Shown here one piece after another: positions 7,260 to 14,847 of a stretch of 14,948 nucleotides of DNA. Each line of letters starts with the position of its first letter. Within the stretch, counting starts at the first letter, position 1. Made by a program: the position numbers and the translations under genes. Source of the DNA: CAJQQY01 sp964352225 (GTDB taxonomy: Bacteria; Bacteroidota; Bacteroidia; Chitinophagales; Saprospiraceae); assembly GCA_964352225.1 (NCBI GenBank), contig CAYGRM010000147.1:1-14948 (forward strand), in the 5' to 3' direction. A model generated the notes under the pieces. The model ran no database searches, was not told the origin of the DNA, and saw only the letters and a list, made by a program, of their open reading frames with translations.

Positions 7260-9962
7260 TCAGAAGTTAATTGAATAACTCACCGAAGGTAAAAATGGCA
7301 AAAAACTACCCTGATAAAATTGAAATTCATATTCTGGATTCGCTGGATCAGAATTTTCTACTGGGGTAGATACAATTTTATAATATTGAGGGTTCGCTCG
7401 ATTATAGACATTATAAGCACCTAAATATACTTTCTGGTCTAATTTCCAGGTTTTGAAATACAAATTAATTCCAGCATCCAAGCGGTGATTAGCTGGCATC
7501 CTGGTATATTCATAATTAATTAAAGTTAACCCACCAATTTGAACAGTACTCGTCGGAATTAGAGTAGATAGCCCTGTTCCATATGTCCAGTTAACGCTGG
7601 CATCAATCCATTTGGCAAATTGATGATTGATCGCAATGTGAAAATTGTGCCTTCGATCATACCTGTAATTAAATTTATTCCCGCTATTTATTTCTTCAAA
7701 TTGACGTTCTGCAAATGCCCAAGTATAACTCAACCACCCTGTAGTGCGGCCAATATTTTTTTTCATTTGAAATTCCAAACCATAATTCCATCCTTCTCCT
7801 AGCGTCACTTGTGATTCCCAATTCTCATTATCAATTGGTTGGAAAGTGAAGTTAAATGGATTTGATAATTCTGATCTTAGACTAGAGTTATCTAGGTAAA
7901 CAGAAAGATTTTCCATTTTTTTATAATAACCTTCGAGGCTAAATTCGATAGATTTGGAAGGTTGAAATTGCAGCCCCAAAACACTTTGCCAACTCGTTTG
8001 AGGTGGGACTAATTCAGATGACGGTAACCATAAATCATTAGGGAAAGTAGCATCCGAACCTGTAACCAAATGTAGCGATTGAACCATTCGACTGAATCCT
8101 CCTTGAAGTTGTAATTGCTTGATTATCTGGTAGTTAATCGAAAACCGTGGTTGTAGATTGAAAAATGTTTTTTCAGGAATAGAAAAGGCATTAGCTAAAA
8201 GTCCTACATTGATTTTCACTTTTTCCCCAAGCAAAAACTCATCTTCGATATAAGCATTATGTTCGTATGCATCAATCCGAGAAGCATTTAAGACAGAATC
8301 AATATCTTCGACAAAAAATGGTTCTCCATCCACTTGGGCATCTGATCCAAAGGCTCCAGGTTGGAAGCTATGCAAAGTACTATTGATCCCAAATCGGAAT
8401 TGATGATTTTTTTTAGTCGTATAATCAAAATCTAACTTTGCTCCCCAATCTTTTAACCTTGAAAAATATGCTTCGCCAACAAAAATACTAATTGGTGGAA
8501 TTGTTGCATTTGGAGTAATATTGACTTCGATAGTTTGCTGAACATCAAATTGGAAGATACTGTGGGTTAAAGTTGTATTCAAAAATAGATTATTTCCAAA
8601 AACATGATTCCAACGAAAAACACCTATTTTATTTCCCCAATTATATTTTTGAATTTCTCTATCTGAATATTTAAAATCTCGAAATGGAGCATCTTTAATA
8701 TGGTCTTCATCTAAAAAATCATCGCCTCCATTATAATAACTGAGGTAAAATTTGTCTTTTTTATTAAAGGAAAAATTTAATTTCCCATTCAAATCATAAA
8801 AACTATAGTTGGAAAATCCTTGCAGCGGAACATTATATAAGTCTTGAAAATACTGATCTTCTGATTTTGATTTAGCGGTTCGATTTTGAATAAATCTATC
8901 TAGAAGTGTTCTTCGAGCAGTAATCAGAATTGATGCTTTATCCTTGATAATTGGTCCTTCGATCCTTGCTGAAGATGTAATTAAACCTGCTTTTATTCCG
9001 CCAGACCATTCTTTTTGATTGCCTTCGCGAGTTCGTACATCCATAACCGATGATAACCTTCCTCCGAAGCGTGCAGGAAAGGCTCCCTTGAAAAATTGTA
9101 CACTTTTTATTGCTTCTGAATTAAAAACAGAGAAGATTCCAAGACTATGCGATGGATTATAAATTGGGACTCCATCCATCAAAATCAAATTTTGATCTGC
9201 TCCTCCTCCTCGAACATGCAATCCACCTATTCCATCAGAACCCGACTGAACTCCAGGCATTAACTCCACCATTCGGAATAATTCAACTTCTCCCCCTAAG
9301 GAAGGTAATTTATTCATTTGAGTCACTAGTAATTGATCTGAACTTAATGGTTCTGCGAAATTAATTGCTTCTATTTCTACTGGTGTAACGATCACTTCAG
9401 GGAAGGTCAGGCTGCCAGTTAAGGCAAAAGTTTGCGTTTTATTTTTTGATAAATTTATTTTTCTTTCCATAGTAGAAAAGCCGGTGTAAGACACAACTAA
9501 TTCTATTTTTCCTTCTGGAAGATTTAGGGTGAAGTACCCGTATTCATTGGAACTTGTGCCAATCCCACTTATTTTATCATAAATATTAGCACCTATTAAT
9601 TGCTCTCCTGTTTCTTTTTCTTCGATGTATCCATTGAAGGAAAAGTAGCGTTTTTCTCTTTTTTTATAAAAAAGTACGACTTGGGCGCCAATAGATTTAA
9701 ACTCAACGTCGGTTTCATTGAGCATACTTTCTAAAATTACTTTAATCTTTTGATTAGAAACTTTAAGGGAGATGATTTTATCTTTTGGTAAGATTTTATC
9801 GGTAAATGAAATAGGAATTCCTGCCTCTTCTCCCAATTTAACGATAGCTTTTGCTAACGTTAATTGCTCCACTTCGAAATCTATTCGAGTTTCAAGTGGT
9901 GACTGAGCCTTGCCCAAATTGGACAGCAAGCAAAGACTTAATATGAGAAAAGAATATTTCAT
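7260..9962 (-). CDS. TonB-dependent outer-membrane receptor with STN signalling domain
   Basis: This is a 900-aa receptor. In order it has a signal peptide (MKYSFLILSLCLLSNLGKA, likely cut near residue 19), an STN domain (about 27-98) of the kind that contacts FecR anti-sigma proteins, a carboxypeptidase-regulatory-like beta domain (about 107-183), a TonB-box-like EVIVT (189-193), a plug (about 205-310, with VRGGGADQNLILMDGVPIYN and FFKGAFPARFGGRLSSVMDV), and a 22-strand-type barrel to the C-terminal Phe. It would use TonB/proton-motive force to import a ligand across the outer membrane and signal its presence inward. The ECF sigma and FecR genes just upstream and the STN domain support cell-surface signalling. 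The downstream DUF4249 gene is the likely partner lipoprotein. The ligand (siderophore, glycan, peptide or other) is not readable from the sequence. Confidence 0.92.
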   Translation of the reverse strand: MKYSFLILSLCLLSNLGKAQSPLETRIDFEVEQLTLAKAIVKLGEEAGIPISFTDKILPKDKIISLKVSNQKIKVILESMLNETDVEFKSIGAQVVLFYKKREKRYFSFNGYIEEKETGEQLIGANIYDKISGIGTSSNEYGYFTLNLPEGKIELVVSYTGFSTMERKINLSKNKTQTFALTGSLTFPEVIVTPVEIEAINFAEPLSSDQLLVTQMNKLPSLGGEVELFRMVELMPGVQSGSDGIGGLHVRGGGADQNLILMDGVPIYNPSHSLGIFSVFNSEAIKSVQFFKGAFPARFGGRLSSVMDVRTREGNQKEWSGGIKAGLITSSARIEGPIIKDKASILITARRTLLDRFIQNRTAKSKSEDQYFQDLYNVPLQGFSNYSFYDLNGKLNFSFNKKDKFYLSYYNGGDDFLDEDHIKDAPFRDFKYSDREIQKYNWGNKIGVFRWNHVFGNNLFLNTTLTHSIFQFDVQQTIEVNITPNATIPPISIFVGEAYFSRLKDWGAKLDFDYTTKKNHQFRFGINSTLHSFQPGAFGSDAQVDGEPFFVEDIDSVLNASRIDAYEHNAYIEDEFLLGEKVKINVGLLANAFSIPEKTFFNLQPRFSINYQIIKQLQLQGGFSRMVQSLHLVTGSDATFPNDLWLPSSELVPPQTSWQSVLGLQFQPSKSIEFSLEGYYKKMENLSVYLDNSSLRSELSNPFNFTFQPIDNENWESQVTLGEGWNYGLEFQMKKNIGRTTGWLSYTWAFAERQFEEINSGNKFNYRYDRRHNFHIAINHQFAKWIDASVNWTYGTGLSTLIPTSTVQIGGLTLINYEYTRMPANHRLDAGINLYFKTWKLDQKVYLGAYNVYNRANPQYYKIVSTPVENSDPANPEYEFQFYQGSFLPFLPSVSYSINF

Positions 9963-10068
9963 TCAAGCTATGTTATTCAAATAAGGTTTTCGATTATTGG
10001 GTTGAAAGGAGAACTAAATTTTTAAGGTATAATTCTTAAAAATATTATAGTGCATTTTCTAAACGTTT

Positions 10069-10076
10069 CAAAACTA
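10069..10076 (-). promoter_or_regulatory. Candidate -7 element (TAGTTTTG) upstream of the TonB receptor
   Basis: On the minus strand TAGTTTTG fits TAnnTTTG and would give a leader of about 100 nt before the receptor ATG at 9962. A match is not unlikely by chance in a 411-nt AT-rich gap. This would be a housekeeping-type promoter; the ECF-dependent one may lie elsewhere in the gap. Confidence 0.35.
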
Positions 10077-10238
10077 ACAACTGTTTGTTTGTTTTTGTAA
10101 TAAATACGTTTTTTTCTTCTGGAGTGGATGTTTGTAGAAGGGTAAGTCTTTGATTATAAGGTAGTTAAGTATTGGAAGCGCTGAAAGGTAACCTAAGGTT
10201 CAGTTCCAATTGCGGGGATTCGGAAGGTAAAATTTGTG

Positions 10239-10250
10239 GCGAAATTTCGC
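10239..10250. promoter_or_regulatory. Perfect 12-bp palindrome GCGAAATTTCGC, possible operator
   Basis: This self-complementary site lies in the receptor upstream gap, about 40 nt beyond the FecR terminator. Palindromes of this size can be dimeric-regulator sites, but no regulator gene other than the sigma/FecR pair is linked, and only one copy was found in the window. Confidence 0.3.
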
Positions 10251-10292
10251 ATTTCATTTTATTGCCTAACTATGGAAATAACTAAAAACAAA

Positions 10293-10322
10293 AGCCCCAT
10301 CTTTATTCAAAAAGATGGGGCT
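10293..10322 (-). terminator. Rho-independent terminator of the sigma/FecR unit
   Basis: A perfect 12-bp stem, agccccatcttt (10293-10304) with aaagatggggct (10311-10322), encloses a 6-nt loop. On the minus strand it is followed by TTTTGTTTTTAG, a good U-tract. It starts about 50 nt after the FecR stop codon and separates the regulator genes from the receptor operon. Confidence 0.9.
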
Positions 10323-10373
10323 ACTTTTACGGTATTGGGAATTACCAAGGGGGTGTTATTGATTAAATCTCAC

Positions 10374-11387
10374 TTAAAAGTTACATTGTCCGCCGATGAG
10401 TCGATATTTTTTATCACTCACTTTTTTAATTTCTTTCATGGCAAAAACAGTTTGCAATCCGATCAAAACATTTTCTATTCCTTCTGCTTTTATATCATTA
10501 GTTAAGGTAAATGGGCATTTTAGCACAGATGGATTTTCGAATTCTAACTCGACATTATAAGTTCTTTCGATAGCTAGTTTCACCCGAGACATTTTTTCAG
10601 AAGAAAAAACTAATTTGCCACTCCTCCATCCTAAAGCATTCAATTGATCATCTTTTGAAACTTCCTGAACTTTCATTCTCTTTTTATCAAAAGTTAATTG
10701 ATCGTTAGCTTCAAGAATTTTGGAGAAACTTCCATTTTCATTGGTGACTTCTACTCTTCCAGATCGAACTGTGATTTCGGCTAAACCTTCATTTCCATAA
10801 TTTCTAATATTAAATGAAGTTCCTAAAACTCGAATTATCAAATCACCCGTTTCAATAATAAAAGGCTTTTCAGGATTTTTTGCGATGTCAAAAAAGGCTT
10901 CCCCTTTCAATTTCACTCTTCTCTCTTCCTTAGAAAATTGGGCTGGAAATTGAAACTCGCTAGCTGAATTGATTGCGATTTTTGATCCATCTTCCAAAAT
11001 TATTTCTTCAGTAGTATCAGCAACGGCAACTTTTTGCCAATCTAGCCCATTATTTAATTGACTAAAGGTAAATAAACCACCTACGATTAAGATTGCAGCA
11101 GCTGCCGCAATTCGTAACCACGATCTCCTCTTTTGGAGAGTAACAACTTTTGGTGAAGCTGTGGTTTCTTCTTTCATTCGAGCTTTTAACTTACTCAAAC
11201 CAAACTCTACATTGGGGGTGAAATCTTCTTGATAATCAAGACTTTTGTCCCAAGTTGCTTCTATTTGTTGAGCCAATAATTGGTTTTCTTTATTTTCCAA
11301 TAAAGAATTTAGCAACTGCTGCTCCTTCGATGTCAGCGCGTTGGTTACTTTTTTATGAATTAACTCGATTAACTGTTCCTCTTTCAT
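10374..11387 (-). CDS. FecR-family anti-sigma factor (FecR domain + DUF4974)
   Basis: This 337-aa protein has one membrane span and the standard Bacteroidota FecR plan. A cytoplasmic N-terminal part (about 1-88) would hold the partner sigma factor. A membrane helix follows at about 91-109 (LRIAAAAAILIVGGLFTF). A periplasmic FecR domain (about 122-215) carries IILEDGSKIAINSASEF (129-145), VKLKGEAFFDIAKNPEKPF (158-176) and VLGTSFNIRNY (187-197). A C-terminal DUF4974-like domain follows (about 262-332). The periplasmic part should receive the signal from the STN domain of the receptor at 7260-9962. It is 217 nt downstream of the sigma gene on the same strand and is followed by a strong terminator. 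The specificity for this receptor is inferred from gene order. Confidence 0.92.
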   Translation of the reverse strand: MKEEQLIELIHKKVTNALTSKEQQLLNSLLENKENQLLAQQIEATWDKSLDYQEDFTPNVEFGLSKLKARMKEETTASPKVVTLQKRRSWLRIAAAAAILIVGGLFTFSQLNNGLDWQKVAVADTTEEIILEDGSKIAINSASEFQFPAQFSKEERRVKLKGEAFFDIAKNPEKPFIIETGDLIIRVLGTSFNIRNYGNEGLAEITVRSGRVEVTNENGSFSKILEANDQLTFDKKRMKVQEVSKDDQLNALGWRSGKLVFSSEKMSRVKLAIERTYNVELEFENPSVLKCPFTLTNDIKAEGIENVLIGLQTVFAMKEIKKVSDKKYRLIGGQCNF

Positions 11388-11604
11388 CTCTATTATTTAG
11401 TCCTATTTTGACTTAAGTTTAATGCTTGTAATTGGATTGACACCAATTTAAAACTTGCCCCCTATGTTTTTTGATTTTTTTTTCAAAATGTCGTTTTAAT
11501 ACTTCTGAAAAGTAACCCTGCTGACATTCTAATGCAGATTAGGCAATGATTTTGAAAAAAAATTAAATGCTTGCTATTTGCTTTTTGAGCTTTTTCCAAA
11601 TCAT

Positions 11605-12147
11605 CTAATCATCCTGCCTTAATGCCTTTCGCAGAAATTTTAAAGCTTTTGAAATTTGATTTTCTACCGTTTTGATAGAAATATCTAATTTAGTGGCAAT
11701 TTCTTGATAAGACATCTCTTCGAATCTACTCAGCGTAAAAACGATTCTACATTTTTCGGGCAAAAGATCAATCGAATCATTGATTAATTTTTGCAAATCA
11801 TCAGCTTCTAATTGTTGTTGTGTAGTGGATTGGTTGTTGGTCAGAACGGGTATTTTTTCTTCGTCGTCAAATTTTACTTTTTGATCTCGAATGAAATTGA
11901 GTGATTTGTTGACGGCAGCCCGTTTTAAATAAGCTTGAACGGAGGTTGAGATATTAAGTTTTTCTCTTTTTTTCCAAAGACCAAAAAAGACCTCTTGAGC
12001 AATGTCTTCTGCCAAATTACTGTCTTTTAGAATCCGATATACGGCTCGACAGATAGAACTGTAATGTCTACGGAATAGCACATCCATCGCTTGTTCATCA
12101 CCATTCTTTAAACTGGTTATCAGTTCCTGATCTGTTTTGTTGGTCAT
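11605..12147 (-). CDS. ECF-type RNA polymerase sigma factor (Bacteroidota FecI-like)
   Basis: This 180-aa protein contains sigma region 2 (about 22-90, with AEDIAQEVFFGLWKKRE at 46-62 for core binding and -10 recognition) and region 4 (about 124-175, with LPEKCRIVFTLSRFEEMSY and a helix-turn-helix EIATKLDISIKTVENQISKA for -35 contact). The length and the region-2/region-4-only layout are typical of ECF factors. It is encoded directly before the FecR anti-sigma gene, which marks it as the regulator of the linked receptor unit. The start at 12147 gives MTNKTDQELITSLKNGDEQA, a usual N-terminus for the group. A 59-nt gap separates it from the thyA stop, and I see no terminator there, so read-through from thyA could supply a basal level. 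Confidence 0.93.
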   Translation of the reverse strand: MTNKTDQELITSLKNGDEQAMDVLFRRHYSSICRAVYRILKDSNLAEDIAQEVFFGLWKKREKLNISTSVQAYLKRAAVNKSLNFIRDQKVKFDDEEKIPVLTNNQSTTQQQLEADDLQKLINDSIDLLPEKCRIVFTLSRFEEMSYQEIATKLDISIKTVENQISKALKFLRKALRQDD

Positions 12148-12206
12148 TTTTTTGAGATAAACCGTGGTACGACTTTGAGCCGTGTCACGGATATTCAGTC
12201 TTATTT

Positions 12207-13001
12207 TTAAACTGAAACCGCAGCTTTAATATGTGGATGCGGATCGTAATTTGTTAGTTCAAAATCTTCGTATTTAAAATCAAATATAGATTTTACTGCT
12301 GGATTTATTTTCATTTGCGGCAAGGCTCGAGGTTCACGAGTCAATTGTAATCGAGTTTGCTCCATGTGATTTTTATATAAATGGACGTCTCCAAAAGTAT
12401 GAACAAAATCACCTGCTTCCAATCCGCAAACTTGTGCCATCATCATGGTCAACAAAGCATAAGATGCAATATTGAAAGGCACGCCCAGAAAGGTATCAGC
12501 CGATCGTTGATATAGCTGGCAACTTAACTTTCCATTGGCTACATAAAATTGAAATAAACAATGACATGGACTCAAAGCCATTTTGGGCAAATCTCCCACA
12601 TTCCATGCATTGACGATAATTCGTCGAGAGTCAGGATTGTTTTTGATCAGATCAATTGCTTGTGAAATTTGGTCAATCGTTTCACCATCGCGAGTTTCCC
12701 AACTTCTCCATTGTTTTCCATAAACCGGCCCGAGGTCGCCATTCTCATCAGCCCACTCATCCCAAATTCGGACTTTATTTTCGGTTAAATATTTCACATT
12801 AGTATCTCCATCCAAAAACCAAAGTAATTCGTGAATGATGGAGCGCAAGTGTAATTTTTTGGTAGTCAACATTGGAAAGCCTTCTTGCAAATCGAACCGC
12901 ATTTGGTATCCAAAAACGCTTCGAGTACCAGTACCGGTTCGATCACTTTTATCAGTTCCATTATCGACGATGTGTTGTAGGAGATCAAGATATTGTTTCA
13001 T
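12207..13001 (-). CDS. thyA: Thymidylate synthase
   Basis: This 264-aa protein has the same length as E. coli ThyA and aligns without gaps at its key residues. It makes dTMP from dUMP using methylene-tetrahydrofolate. Visible residues are Arg21 in SDRTGTGT (19-26), Glu58 (HELLWF, 57-62), Arg126-Arg127, the catalytic Cys146 in LSPCHCLFQF (143-152), Arg166-Ser167-Asp169 in QRSADTFLG, Asn177 in VPFNIASY, and His207/Tyr209 in DVHLYKNH. The protein is cytoplasmic and acts as a dimer in the family. The start MKQYLDLLQH matches the family N-terminus. It is divergent from the transporter gene at 13134 and lies upstream of the ECF sigma gene on the same strand. No folA gene is seen within the window. 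Nothing is broken or missing. Confidence 0.97.
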   Translation of the reverse strand: MKQYLDLLQHIVDNGTDKSDRTGTGTRSVFGYQMRFDLQEGFPMLTTKKLHLRSIIHELLWFLDGDTNVKYLTENKVRIWDEWADENGDLGPVYGKQWRSWETRDGETIDQISQAIDLIKNNPDSRRIIVNAWNVGDLPKMALSPCHCLFQFYVANGKLSCQLYQRSADTFLGVPFNIASYALLTMMMAQVCGLEAGDFVHTFGDVHLYKNHMEQTRLQLTREPRALPQMKINPAVKSIFDFKYEDFELTNYDPHPHIKAAVSV

Positions 13002-13034
13002 ATGTCTTATTCAATTTTCTTTTAAAAAACTTCA

Positions 13035-13042
13035 CAAATGTA
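13035..13042 (-). promoter_or_regulatory. Candidate -7 element (TACATTTG) for thyA
   Basis: On the minus strand TACATTTG is a full match to TAnnTTTG, 33 nt upstream of the thyA ATG, giving a short leader of about 28 nt. The position in a 132-nt divergent gap makes it a good candidate, although the -33 box is not clear. Confidence 0.5.
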
Positions 13043-13104
13043 CAAAATAGATGGCTTTTTTTAATTTGAGAAAAATCTAGTTTTCCACATTTTCAAATGT
13101 TTTC

Positions 13105-13112
13105 TATCTTTA
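13105..13112 (+). promoter_or_regulatory. Candidate -7 element (TATCTTTA) for the transporter gene
   Basis: TATCTTTA differs from TAnnTTTG at the last base only and is preceded by a TTTT about 20 nt upstream. It lies 21 nt before the ATG at 13134, which would give a very short leader. It shares the divergent gap with the thyA promoter. Confidence 0.4.
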
Positions 13113-13133
13113 GCAACTATATAACGAAGCAAA

Positions 13134-14843
13134 ATGAAGAAACCACATTTTTTAATTTCCCATGAAGACTATTGGTCTATTTGGATTGGAGGATTTGTCT
13201 TATTGTCTGGACTATTGTTATTCTTTATGAATGCTCCAGAAAATTATGTTGCTCAACATGAAGAATACCAATCGATTCAAGATGCTGAAAGGGCAAAAGC
13301 TCCATTCAAAACTATCGAATGGCACGATGCTTTTCGCTCCAAACAAAAAATAAAAACTTCATCAGAACCTATCGGTAGTTTTTTCAAAAAACTCACTTCG
13401 AAACCTACAAGCTGGAATTCCAATCCATTGGAAGCTTTTTATAAAAGTGCTGCAAAAGATGAAGCAGAACAACAACAACTTACCATCAAATTGGCAAATG
13501 CAGTTGAGCAAACCAAGATGCAATTGGTATTGGCTGAAGAAGCTCAAAAGAAAGCCTCTGATGCTAATTATGAAAATATCCAACTTAATCTGGAAGCAGA
13601 AACGACTATTGAACAATGGTATAAAAGTAGAGATCAAGCAGATAAAATCAGGAAAAAATCAAAGACGTCTAATTCTTTTGTAATAGGTTGGATGATGTTG
13701 TGGTTTGTTATTTTGAGTATGCTTTTCTTGCCTGGAATTTTTTATTTGGGGAAAAGGAGGTCGGCCTTTGCAAAGGGATTTGCCTTTGTTTTTTTGATAT
13801 CAATTATAGCATATTTATTTGGAGCGCAGGTGAATATGAAAGCGATGGGAATCGGTTATGCAGCTTGGGCGATCATTTTAGGCTTGCTGATTTCGAATAC
13901 TGTAGGCACACCTGAGTGGGCTAAACCTGCTTTGCAAACTTCTTGGTTTATCAAAACGGGGTTAGTCTTGTTGGGTGCAGAAGTTTTGTTCAATAAAGTT
14001 TTAGCGATCGGTTTGCCGGGGATATTTGTGGCTTGGGTCGTGACTCCAATTGTTTTGATTTTAACTTATATTTTTGGTCAAAAAGTATTAAAAATAAAAA
14101 GCAAAACCTTGAATATGGTTATCTCTGCCGACATGTCTGTTTGTGGTGTTTCGGCTGCGGTGGCGACAGCAGCAGCGTGCAATGCTAAGAAAGAAGAATT
14201 GACTTTAGCGATTGGTTTGTCGATGACGTTTACTTCGGTGATGATGATTGTTTTACCTATCATCATCAAGGCGCTAGGAATGCCAGAGGTGTTGGGTGGA
14301 GCTTGGATTGGAGGAACTATTGATGCGACGGGAGCAGTAGTTGCAGCAGGGGAATTTTTGGGAGACAAAGCGTTGAGTGTCGCTGCGACAATTAAAATGA
14401 TTCAAAATGTTTTGATTGGTATTATTGCTTTTGGAGTGGCAGTTTATTTTACGACAAAAGTAGATGTTGATTCGAATGCTGAAAAAGTAAAAGTAGGATT
14501 TTCAGAAGTATGGAAACGATTTCCAAAATTTATTTTAGGATTTATCGGAGCCTCAATTTTATTTACTTTAATTTATATTTCATTGGGTGATAATCATGCG
14601 TACACTTTGATCGACCAAGGTGTAATCGGCGGACTGTCGAAAAATGTGAGAGGCTGGTTATTTTGCTTGGCGTTTGTGAGTATTGGTTTGTCAACGAATT
14701 TTACGGAGCTAAAACATCACTTCTCAGGAGGGAAACCATTGATTCTTTATGTAGTTGGTCAGACGTTTAATTTGTTGCTGACCTTGTTGATGGCGTATAT
14801 TATGTTTTATTTGGTTTTTCCAGATGCAACTGCTAATTTATAA
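13134..14843 (+). CDS. YeiH-family putative sulfate exporter-like transporter with long N-terminal extension
   Basis: This is a 569-aa membrane protein. From about residue 183 it matches the YeiH/UPF0324 family: many hydrophobic helices, the conserved helix break ISADMSVCGVSAAVATAAACNAKKEE (split at 330-348 and 349-355), and WIGGTIDATGAVVAAGE (391-407), each at the place where the family has its paired re-entrant-type motifs. Family members are usually near 340 aa. Here about 180 residues are added in front: a membrane helix (about 15-33), a soluble stretch, and a long charged helix likely to be a coiled coil (about 104-176), then another helix back into the membrane. The start at 13134 gives MKKPHFLISHEDYW; no later Met fits a full transporter better. 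Sulfate export is a database name with little experimental backing. The substrate is unknown. Confidence 0.85.
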   Translation: MKKPHFLISHEDYWSIWIGGFVLLSGLLLFFMNAPENYVAQHEEYQSIQDAERAKAPFKTIEWHDAFRSKQKIKTSSEPIGSFFKKLTSKPTSWNSNPLEAFYKSAAKDEAEQQQLTIKLANAVEQTKMQLVLAEEAQKKASDANYENIQLNLEAETTIEQWYKSRDQADKIRKKSKTSNSFVIGWMMLWFVILSMLFLPGIFYLGKRRSAFAKGFAFVFLISIIAYLFGAQVNMKAMGIGYAAWAIILGLLISNTVGTPEWAKPALQTSWFIKTGLVLLGAEVLFNKVLAIGLPGIFVAWVVTPIVLILTYIFGQKVLKIKSKTLNMVISADMSVCGVSAAVATAAACNAKKEELTLAIGLSMTFTSVMMIVLPIIIKALGMPEVLGGAWIGGTIDATGAVVAAGEFLGDKALSVAATIKMIQNVLIGIIAFGVAVYFTTKVDVDSNAEKVKVGFSEVWKRFPKFILGFIGASILFTLIYISLGDNHAYTLIDQGVIGGLSKNVRGWLFCLAFVSIGLSTNFTELKHHFSGGKPLILYVVGQTFNLLLTLLMAYIMFYLVFPDATANL

Positions 14844-14847
14844 AGAA

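Larger units (their letters stand above)
9963..10373. other. 411-nt regulatory gap between FecR and receptor genes
   Basis: No credible gene is seen here on either strand. It holds the FecR-side terminator (10293-10322), a 12-bp perfect palindrome (10239-10250), a short odd-centred palindrome AACCTAAGGTT (10190-10200), a gtttgtttgttttt run (10083-10096) and one TAnnTTTG match (10069-10076). It must contain the receptor promoter, probably the target of the linked ECF sigma factor. Confidence 0.6.

Noticed and set aside
10236..10505. Plus-strand open frame of 89 codons in the gap and over the FecR 3' end
   Set aside because: It runs through the terminator hairpin and then antisense to the DUF4974 domain; its composition is not protein-like.
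11388..11604. Terminator or small RNA between the sigma and FecR genes
   Set aside because: Only weak AT-rich inverted repeats (TTTTGA/TCAAAA at 11469-11488, AATTGG/CCAATT at 11430-11448) are present, with no stem plus U-tract on the coding strand.
14078..14368. Minus-strand 96-codon open frame rich in Ala, Pro and Thr
   Set aside because: It is the antisense shadow of the conserved YeiH motifs on the plus strand.
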